Below, piece by piece: positions 1 to 5,147 of a stretch of 5,147 bases of DNA (position 1 is the first letter of the stretch; each line of letters opens with the position of its first letter). Source of the DNA: Acidimicrobium sp. (lineage in GTDB: Bacteria > Actinomycetota > Acidimicrobiia > Acidimicrobiales > Ilumatobacteraceae); contig DOHD01000022.1 of assembly GCA_003535455.1 (NCBI GenBank), forward strand, positions 12,210-17,356, given 5' to 3'. Position numbers and translations under genes: made by a program. A model generated the notes under the pieces. The model was given only the letters and a program-made list of their open reading frames with translations, was not told the DNA's origin and searched no databases.

Positions 1-1844
1 CTGTTGCGAACATAATTAAACGGCGTGTTCAGACCACTGCCCGGCGTAAGTTGATCGATGTTTGCTTGTTGGGCATACGGGTATCGATCGGTCACCGTGA
101 ACGCGTCGATCACCCATTGCACTTTCGAGTCGACGACAACCGGATAAGGATCTGCGTCGAGTCGCAAAAACGGTGCGACCTTGGCAACGCGATCTTTGAT
201 GTTGCGCACGAACATAATTTGCGACTGATTGTCAAGAAGCGACGAACCGAACAAGTTGTATTCACCGAGATGAACCGCAAATGCAATTCGGCGCACGACA
301 GATGAAAGTGCTACGCCGCCATTCGCCGAATATTTTTGGGCCTTTGTATCTGCACACGCTTGCTCAACTTCGCCGGTTTTGACGAGCGCATAAGAGTCAA
401 GCCCTTCACCAAAATAAAGTTCGGGGCGAGATATCTCTAGGTCTGTATATATAGGACGTCCATCAACGGTGACTTTGCTGGCTGGCGCGGTGATTAATCC
501 ACAACCATGCGTATATAGAAGGTGTCGCGAAACCCAGGTTCGATTCGGAATACCGGCCGTGTTCAGTTCGCGGGCCGCAACCAAAACTTGTTGCTCGCGA
601 CCATCAATCTGATATCGATCAACATCCAGGTCGCGAATCGCATAATACGAAGTTTGGCCTTCATCCAAAACGAATCGATCTCGCATTTGAATTGGGTCGA
701 GTTGACGAACATCTTTGAGTGGTTCTGAATCGCTGGCGACTTCTGCCGAGGTGATTTGTTCGTATTTAACTTCGACACTTTTTACAGAATCTAAACCCAT
801 CGCAATCTTGGTCGCCAGAAGGTTGCGTTCGATAAAGGGCAATTCTTTGGTGCTGACATTTGGTTGCACCGAAAATCGCTGGACAATTGCAGGGTAGATC
901 TGCCCTGCGACTAACGCGACAACAATCCAAAGAACTGTCGCGAGAACCGGCAACCGCCAACTTTTTTGCAATACATTCCACAAGAACAACGCTGCAACTG
1001 CGAGCGAAACCAAAATCATCAAACTTGTCGCTGGCAACTGCGCATTCACGTCGGTGAATGTTGCACCTTGCACGACCCCCCGTGTTGAAGTAGTTAGTTC
1101 AAATCGACCGAACCAATAACCGACCGCCCGACAAATGGCGATCAACGCAAACAACACCGAAATATGTGCCTTGGCCTGAGGAGTGACATGTCGACCTTGG
1201 GTTTGAAGTTGAATTGCGCCATTCAAATAATGCGCGATGGCCGTAACGAGCGCGATCAAAATCAACGCCGCAAGCGACCAACTGATCAAGAACTGAATAA
1301 ACGGCAACTTGAAAACATAGAAACTTACATCGCGACTAAAAAGTGGATCACTGACGCCGAACGCCTGTGAATTTCTGAACAACAGCCAGTCTTGCCATTG
1401 TGCCGAGGCAGGTAGGCCGACCAACAGACCCAACACAAATGAGACCACGACTCTCACCAACCACTTACGAGTCGCAATGAGTTCGCGATATCCAGCCAAC
1501 GCACGTTGCTCGAGCGAAACAGGCACATTGTTCGGCGCCAGACGGTCAGCCAACCACAAATTGACAAGTGCAACCACTGCAAAAATTGCAACGAACACCG
1601 CCCCAAGGACAATTTTCGTAGTTAGCACACCCCAAAAAACATCTGATCGGCCGACAACATTGTGCCAAAGCACATCTACATAAAAATCGGCCAAACTTCT
1701 TACTGATATTCCACCGACGACGAAAACGGCCAAGATCGCCGACCAGATCGTGCGACCGCGTTTGAAAAAACCCGGTCGAAAACCGCCACCACCACTTGAA
1801 CGAGGGCTGCGTGGACTACGCGGTAAGTCGGAGGGGTTCCGCAC
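1..1844 (-). CDS. UPF0182 family multi-pass membrane protein, 3'-truncated by the window edge
   Basis: The minus strand is open from 1844 to the window edge, giving 614 codons with no stop; about 300 or more C-terminal residues should lie outside, as family members usually run to 900-1000 aa. Seven hydrophobic segments lie at roughly residues 32-52, 70-98, 128-147, 182-206, 226-245, 274-292 and 298-320, followed by a large soluble domain presumably outside the membrane. Segments I recognise from mycobacterial UPF0182 proteins such as Rv3193c are FTDVNAQLP (262-270), DLDVDRY (405-411), VAARELN (422-428), THGCG (445-449), PELYFGEG (474-481) and VIDAFT plus YPYA (578-591). Function is unknown. 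THGCG has Cys where the mycobacterial homologue has Asn. The start is GTG at 1844, the only plausible one in frame: a TAG lies at 1874-1872 and no ATG occurs before the membrane segments. No clear Shine-Dalgarno precedes it, and the gene begins 10 bases after the DivIVA stop, so translation may be coupled. The N-terminus is basic and low-complexity (RSPRSPRSSGGGG). Family assignment is firm. Confidence 0.93.
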   Translation of the reverse strand, partial: MRNPSDLPRSPRSPRSSGGGGFRPGFFKRGRTIWSAILAVFVVGGISVRSLADFYVDVLWHNVVGRSDVFWGVLTTKIVLGAVFVAIFAVVALVNLWLADRLAPNNVPVSLEQRALAGYRELIATRKWLVRVVVSFVLGLLVGLPASAQWQDWLLFRNSQAFGVSDPLFSRDVSFYVFKLPFIQFLISWSLAALILIALVTAIAHYLNGAIQLQTQGRHVTPQAKAHISVLFALIAICRAVGYWFGRFELTTSTRGVVQGATFTDVNAQLPATSLMILVSLAVAALFLWNVLQKSWRLPVLATVLWIVVALVAGQIYPAIVQRFSVQPNVSTKELPFIERNLLATKIAMGLDSVKSVEVKYEQITSAEVASDSEPLKDVRQLDPIQMRDRFVLDEGQTSYYAIRDLDVDRYQIDGREQQVLVAARELNTAGIPNRTWVSRHLLYTHGCGLITAPASKVTVDGRPIYTDLEISRPELYFGEGLDSYALVKTGEVEQACADTKAQKYSANGGVALSSVVRRIAFAVHLGEYNLFGSSLLDNQSQIMFVRNIKDRVAKVAPFLRLDADPYPVVVDSKVQWVIDAFTVTDRYPYAQQANIDQLTPGSGLNTPFNYVRN

Positions 1845-1854
1845 GCAGAAAAGA

Positions 1855-3792
1855 CTATCGCGGGGCTGGAACTACCAAACACTTACATCCCGAATGAATG
1901 ACGGGATGATCGTGTCCGGTAGGAAATTTTTCGCCACATGCAACTTCGCCGGCAAGCGAATTATCTTCGGCGTCAGAACACGGCGGCCCATTCGGATCAA
2001 CCATCCAACAAACTTTCGTGCCGGTTTCAATAACCAAATACGCACCACGACTATATGCAAGGCGTGAAATATCGCCAACCAGTTTGTCGATCTGTTGCAT
2101 CTTCCACTCTCGATATACGGTTCGAATCAAACTCGACATTTCACTCGAACTTCCATCGCTATCTACAACACACTTTTGTATGCGTTCACGCAATGGATAC
2201 ACGATCTCTTCTGCGAGTTTCTTCGACATAACTTGCATCACCGTCGTATTGCTGATTTTTTTTCGCAAATCAGCTTTGAGACTCTTAGACAACGACCGAG
2301 CGCCCGACATTGCAGCTTCAATTAATTCTTTGCTGATCGCCTCGACATAATTTTGGAGTTGATTATCTGCGCTTGGCAAAACTTTTTCGAGGGCGACCTG
2401 AGCTTTTTTGGTTTGCAGATAATTGAGCACTGAATTTTCTTCATCAGCCAACACGCGTTTGAGTTTTTTGGCAATAACTTCGTCTACGACACTCAAAGCG
2501 TTGTCACGTCGCTCGAACATCTCAACATCTGGCTTAATCGCAGTCGGAACTTCGACCTTTTTTTGAGAACCAGTATCGCGCTTAGCTGGCGACTTTGTGT
2601 GCTTCACCGAACTCGCTACGGTCTCGGCGCTGGCCGAACGCAATTTTGCAAATAGGTCGTCGACGCTCGTCTTTCTCGGCGTTGGCTCTTGCTGTGGCGA
2701 AGGAGCAACTATTTCTGTCCTCTCGGATTTCGGCTCTTCAGTCGATTTTGTCGGGGTCTCTTTGGCATCAACTTCGGGGGTGTCGGTCGAAGGGTGCAAG
2801 CGGCGCGAAGTTCGACCAAACATCTGCACGATTTTTGCCCGATGACCGTTGTCGGGCTCGTCATCGGGGCTTTGACTTGACTCAATTCGAGTTTCGGCGT
2901 CATTATGCACGACAGTCTCTGGTTTTTGATCTTCTGAAGTTTCGACTACCGCAACAACTTCTGGTTTTGTTTCTTGCGCTTCAACAAATGACTCTGGTTG
3001 TTGGTCGATGTGGTCTTCAAACTTTTCGCGATCAAATGGCAACACATTTGATGGCTCAGGCTCTCGATCTTCTCGATCCTCGCGGAGCATGGTGACGCTG
3101 GTCGAAGCCGTCTCGATCACTACTGGAACCGCCTGCTGAAACTCTTCGGCGGCTGCATCAAAGTCGGTCAGATCACCGACCGCACCACTAGCGGCCAAAC
3201 TTGCGCGCTCGAACGCCGCCTTCAAACGGTCTCGATGTCGAATTAATTCTTCTATTTGTTGTCGGGCAAGTTCTCGGCGAGTTGCGAGTTCGGTAAGAAG
3301 TTTTTCGCGGTATGCGCGCGCCTCATTGACCATCTCGCGACCTTGCTGTTTGGCCAGTTCAATTTCTGCTTCACTGTCAGACGACGCGTCATTGCGACGA
3401 CGAGATACTTCAATTTCTGCTTCTTCGCGCATTCTTGCAACCTCGTTCGCCGCATCACGCACCATTTGTTCGGCGGTTTCTGCTGCTCGTTCACGCATCT
3501 GTTGGGCGGCTTCACGGGCGACAGACAATACTCTCGCGGTTTCTTCGCCCAACAAAGTCGTGACCGTTGCTTCGTCGAGAACACCAGGATCCGAAAGGCC
3601 CCGAGTCTGCATCGCACGCATCTCGCTTTCCAGAAATTTTTCACGTTCTTGTAATCGTGCGAGTTCTGCCGAGACCATGCGCAGAAAGTCGCGAACTTCA
3701 CCCTGGTCAAAACCCCTTCGAGTGACGTTAAATTGGGCAGATCCGACGGCGGCCGGCGAAGATGGGTCGGGTTTCGAGAAGCTAATCGCCAT
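1855..3792 (-). CDS. DivIVA-domain coiled-coil protein with a MuF-like Cys/His C-terminal domain
   Basis: This 645-aa protein has an ATG start and TAG stop. Residues 20-62 are a DivIVA module: FNVTRRGFDQGEVRDFL matches the RGY-x2-(D/E)EV-x2-FL signature of DivIVA/Wag31, which binds curved membrane at poles and septa. Residues 80-200 are Ala/Glu/Arg-rich and predicted coiled coil, suited to oligomerisation. Residues 225-425 are rich in Glu, Asp, Ser, Thr and Pro and look disordered, with an amphipathic island VDDLFAKLR at 377-385. Residues 425-548 look helical and match no family I recognise. Residues 551-645 end in C595-x9-C605, H629, H633, C636-x-C638, resembling the C-terminus of phage Mu gpF-like minor head proteins. 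Typical DivIVA proteins are about 160-400 aa, so this one is long. The gene starts 20 bases after the protease stop; the only SD-like bases, AAGG, lie about 14 bases from the ATG, which is weak. I leave the symbol blank because it need not be the main divIVA/wag31 orthologue. Confidence 0.92.
   Translation of the reverse strand: MAISFSKPDPSSPAAVGSAQFNVTRRGFDQGEVRDFLRMVSAELARLQEREKFLESEMRAMQTRGLSDPGVLDEATVTTLLGEETARVLSVAREAAQQMRERAAETAEQMVRDAANEVARMREEAEIEVSRRRNDASSDSEAEIELAKQQGREMVNEARAYREKLLTELATRRELARQQIEELIRHRDRLKAAFERASLAASGAVGDLTDFDAAAEEFQQAVPVVIETASTSVTMLREDREDREPEPSNVLPFDREKFEDHIDQQPESFVEAQETKPEVVAVVETSEDQKPETVVHNDAETRIESSQSPDDEPDNGHRAKIVQMFGRTSRRLHPSTDTPEVDAKETPTKSTEEPKSERTEIVAPSPQQEPTPRKTSVDDLFAKLRSASAETVASSVKHTKSPAKRDTGSQKKVEVPTAIKPDVEMFERRDNALSVVDEVIAKKLKRVLADEENSVLNYLQTKKAQVALEKVLPSADNQLQNYVEAISKELIEAAMSGARSLSKSLKADLRKKISNTTVMQVMSKKLAEEIVYPLRERIQKCVVDSDGSSSEMSSLIRTVYREWKMQQIDKLVGDISRLAYSRGAYLVIETGTKVCWMVDPNGPPCSDAEDNSLAGEVACGEKFPTGHDHPVIHSGCKCLVVPAPR
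1858..2142 (-). other. MuF-like Cys/His-rich C-terminal domain within the DivIVA-type protein
   Basis: Codons 551-645 of the DivIVA gene encode a helical lead-in (IRTVYREWKMQQID, then AYSRGAYL) followed by a compact motif: C595 W ... DPNGPPC605 SDAEDNSLAG ... FPTGHDHP ... H633-x2-C636-K-C638. Phage Mu gpF-like minor head proteins carry the same order: a helix, a Cys-x-Cys or Cys-rich turn after a Trp, a short acidic stretch with a Gly, then P-x-H-P-x-C-R-C near the end. The four Cys and His629/His633 could bind a metal or form a treble-clef-like knuckle, which is inference. C541 and C619 are further Cys that do not fit the pattern. The resemblance rests on motif recognition only; an unrelated zinc-knuckle domain is the main alternative. 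Confidence 0.55.
3358..3423. repeat. 15-bp direct repeat, two copies 51 bases apart
   Basis: The plus-strand sequence ttcaatttctgcttc occurs at 3358-3372 and again at 3409-3423. Both copies lie in the DivIVA gene in the same frame and encode the EAEIE motif at residues 124-128 and 141-145. The period is 17 codons, not a multiple of seven, and the segment between the copies (SRRRNDASSDS) is polar and may break the coiled coil. A short internal duplication within the coiled-coil region is the simplest reading; convergent codon choice is possible. Confidence 0.6.
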
Positions 3793-3812
3793 TAGGCAAG
3801 ATTAAACCTTAT

Positions 3813-4976
3813 TTATAGTTCGATTGCGTCATTACTAATGACACTGCCACCCAACTCTTCCAAAACTTTGAGTGCTTCGCCAAGATTCGCAACGGGCACA
3901 ATGCGCAATTTTGAACCCGCGACTCGGCGCGCGGCGCTCAATTCTTCTGGCGTCTGAGCACTGGGCACAAGAAACACAGTTGCACCCGAAGCTTTGACCG
4001 CTACCGTTTTTTGACGCAACGCACCAATTGCACCGACGCTTTCATCGCCATCGATCGTGCCGGTTGCCGCGACTTTCACTCCGCCTGTGAGCTCTCCTGA
4101 GGTCAACTCATCAAGAAGTGCAAGCGTGAACGAGAGCCCGGCCGATGGGCCACCAATCGAATCTGTATCGATGTCTACTTCAAATGGCAGATCAACAGTC
4201 CGCGTGTCTGCAGGCCACACACCAATGATCGTGCGGTTCGGGTCATCGGGACTGACCATCAATTCGATTTCTTTTTTGACGCTCTCTTTTGACTTGTGCG
4301 GCGTGATCGTTACTTCGACGACATCACCTGGCGAATAATCGGCGATGATCGGCATCAAGTCAGAGAGCTTGGCAATTTCAATTCCGTCAAATGCCGTGAT
4401 CGTGTCACCTGGGTTTAGTTGCAAGCACGCGCTCAATGGACGCGGATTGTCTTCACACACCAGTCGTTCGATTATCAACTTGCCGTATTCAATTGAAACT
4501 TGATAACCAAGTCGATTGAGCGCGACATACTCGGCTATCTGTTTTGCTGACGCCATCGCCTGAAAGCCGAGTCGACGCTGCTCACTCGGTGACGAAGTGC
4601 CGAATTTTTCGTCACGATTCAACACATCAACATCAGGGTCAAGCACGCCCACGAGAGCATCAAGGGCTGACAACTTAGATCCGTATGCAGTGACGAACAG
4701 AATTGGTGCAGAAGTTTTGTATCGAGTTACCTGACTTAACGCATTTTTGTCGAATGAAAAACGCGAAGCAACTTGCTCTGCCGAACCTGGTGCGACCTCC
4801 CAATAATTAATTTTGACCAAAGATGATGCGATCAATGCGCCGGTCACGAGCCAAACAATTGTCAGCAGTGGCAGCGCCCACCACATGTTGCGTTGCCGCG
4901 GTGCGATCACGGTTTCCTGCTCGCCTGTGATCGTCGGCGATACGCTAGAAGGAGTTGTGGTTGTGTCGATGCTCAT
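3813..4976 (-). CDS. membrane-anchored PDZ and Lon-like (S16) serine protease
   Basis: With ATG at 4976 the protein is 387 aa and ends in TAA at 3815-3813. It has a short cytoplasmic tail, one membrane segment at about 31-54 (MWWALPLLTIVWLVTGALIA), a conserved-type YWEVAPGSA just after it, a mixed region, a PDZ domain at about 155-245 (LNPGDTITAFDG) and a Lon-type protease domain at about 260-380. The catalytic dyad is visible: Ser278 in DSIGGPSAGLSF (codon 4145-4143) and Lys323 in GALRQK (codon 4010-4008), 45 residues apart as in M. tuberculosis Rv3194c. There is no ATPase domain, so it is a Lon-like peptidase acting outside the membrane, of the type of Bacillus YlbL. Substrate unknown. Cys174 and Cys184 flank the PDZ ligand-side loop and might pair. 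The frame stays open to a GTG at 5114, but ATG 4976 is preferred because GGTGAG sits 4 bases upstream and the added 46 residues look unlike a signal or domain. It leads the cluster. Confidence 0.92.
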   Translation of the reverse strand: MSIDTTTTPSSVSPTITGEQETVIAPRQRNMWWALPLLTIVWLVTGALIASSLVKINYWEVAPGSAEQVASRFSFDKNALSQVTRYKTSAPILFVTAYGSKLSALDALVGVLDPDVDVLNRDEKFGTSSPSEQRRLGFQAMASAKQIAEYVALNRLGYQVSIEYGKLIIERLVCEDNPRPLSACLQLNPGDTITAFDGIEIAKLSDLMPIIADYSPGDVVEVTITPHKSKESVKKEIELMVSPDDPNRTIIGVWPADTRTVDLPFEVDIDTDSIGGPSAGLSFTLALLDELTSGELTGGVKVAATGTIDGDESVGAIGALRQKTVAVKASGATVFLVPSAQTPEELSAARRVAGSKLRIVPVANLGEALKVLEELGGSVISNDAIEL

Positions 4977-4980
4977 GTCA

Positions 4981-4986
4981 CTCACC
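4981..4986 (-). promoter_or_regulatory. ribosome binding site deciding the protease start
   Basis: On the minus strand GGTGAG lies 4 bases before the ATG at 4976. It is an imperfect match to GGAGG but is the best-placed one for any in-frame start of this gene: ATG 5033 has its nearest purine-rich block (GAGAGG, 5051-5056) 17 bases away, which is too far. Confidence 0.5.
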
Positions 4987-5019
4987 GTCTTTGATGTTAC
5001 GGTCAGGTCAGGTGCAATC

Positions 5020-5036
5020 ATCATGCTGAGCATGAT
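5020..5036. repeat. perfect 7-bp inverted repeat in the protease leader
   Basis: The plus strand reads ATCATGC, TGA, GCATGAT: two perfectly complementary 7-base arms with a 3-base loop. It lies between the promoter candidate and the preferred start at 4976 and overlaps the alternative ATG codons at 5033, 5024 and 5021. As RNA it could form a small stem-loop; as DNA it could be an operator half-site pair. No U-tract follows, so it is not an obvious terminator. Chance occurrence cannot be excluded. Confidence 0.5.
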
Positions 5037-5041
5037 CGCAT
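5021..5041 (-). other. possible leader mini-ORF with its own ribosome binding site
   Basis: An ATG at 5041 lies 9 bases after GAGAGG (5051-5056), a better Shine-Dalgarno and spacing than the protease start has. It opens a six-codon frame, MRSCSA, ending in TGA at 5023-5021, out of frame with the protease. It overlaps the inverted repeat at 5020-5036. It may be a regulatory leader peptide or simply chance; nothing else supports translation. Confidence 0.2.
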
Positions 5042-5088
5042 TTTGGTTTGCCTCTCGCGGTCGCACAAATGGGCAAATCAAACCGCTG

Positions 5089-5116
5089 GTTATACGGGTC
5101 AACAACAAGCGCACAA
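5089..5116 (-). promoter_or_regulatory. weak sigma70-type promoter candidate for the cluster
   Basis: On the minus strand TTGTGC (-35, 5111-5116) is followed after 16 bases by TATAAC (-10, 5089-5094), a five-of-six match to TATAAT. Transcription would start near 5083, leaving a leader of about 105 bases before the ATG at 4976. The -35 match is poor and other TA-rich hexamers such as TATAAA occur nearby, so this is only a candidate. No recognisable operator is seen; bases 5117-5147 hold no gene or other feature I can name. Confidence 0.25.
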
Positions 5117-5147
5117 ATGTTTATAAGCAGCCGTCAAAAGAACAATC

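Noticed and set aside
51..305. Plus-strand open frame of 84 codons near the left edge
   Set aside because: Antisense to the UPF0182 frame, which runs unbroken through the same bases with family motifs.
1..1844. Possibility that the left third is non-coding or a decayed gene
   Set aside because: Translating the minus strand from 1844 gives 614 uninterrupted codons with UPF0182 motifs throughout; the gene is only cut by the window edge.
1858..2142. Prophage remnant as the explanation for the MuF-like domain
   Set aside because: The domain is in frame with the DivIVA protein, the neighbours are ordinary host genes with tight spacing, and no integrase, portal, capsid gene or att-like repeat is seen in the window.
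2595..3095. Open frame of 166 codons on the plus strand opposite the DivIVA linker
   Set aside because: Its translation is rich in Arg, Ser and Leu with no domain pattern, and it is antisense to a strongly supported coding frame. It reads as a by-product of the acidic, low-complexity codons.
3252..3710. Minus-strand open frame of 152 codons overlapping the DivIVA gene in another frame
   Set aside because: Lies wholly inside the DivIVA coding frame, which has clear domain support; the alternative product has no recognisable pattern.
3326..3805. Open frame of 159 codons on the plus strand opposite the DivIVA N-terminus
   Set aside because: Ser/Arg/Ala-rich antisense of the Glu/Ala-rich coiled coil; no recognisable domain and no ribosome binding site considered convincing.
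3793..3835. TATAAA-like -10 element near the protease stop as a promoter for the DivIVA gene
   Set aside because: No acceptable -35 element lies 16-18 bases upstream, and A/T-rich hexamers around a TAA stop are expected by chance.
4057..4338. Plus-strand open frame opposite the protease domain
   Set aside because: Antisense to the region with the catalytic Ser and PDZ domain; low-complexity Ser/Thr/Pro product.

Overview
The window holds three genes, all on the minus strand, packed head to tail. In transcription order they are a membrane-anchored PDZ/Lon-like serine protease (3813-4976), a long DivIVA-domain coiled-coil protein (1855-3792), and the N-terminal two thirds of a UPF0182-family multi-pass membrane protein (1844 down to the window edge at 1). 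The gaps are only 20 and 10 bases, with no terminator-like hairpin in either, so one transcript is likely. No tRNA, rRNA, CRISPR array, insertion sequence or plus-strand gene was found. The 5' leader (4977-5147) has a weak promoter candidate, a perfect 7-bp inverted repeat and a possible mini-ORF.

The organism is most likely an actinobacterium, probably of the class Acidimicrobiia. This is inferred from the gene content: UPF0182 next to a PDZ/Lon-like protease is the arrangement of Rv3193c/Rv3194c in Mycobacterium tuberculosis, and a DivIVA protein with a long coiled coil fits that phylum. Base composition is moderate by eye rather than GC-rich as in mycobacteria or Streptomyces, which would fit freshwater or marine planktonic Acidimicrobiia. 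Nothing in the window proves the taxonomy.

The most unusual item is the DivIVA protein. Its N-terminus is a normal DivIVA membrane-binding module followed by coiled coil. After a long acidic, presumably disordered linker, the last ~220 residues form a separate helical module that ends in a Cys/His-rich motif (C-x9-C ... H-x-H-P-x2-H-x2-C-x-C). That motif resembles the C-terminus of phage Mu gpF-like minor head proteins (MuF domain). I know no described role for such a fusion.

As a working idea, the cluster may link an envelope protease to a polar or septal scaffold and a large membrane protein of unknown function. The related Bacillus protease YlbL degrades the cell-division inhibitor YneA, so a role near the division site or cell pole is plausible but inferred.
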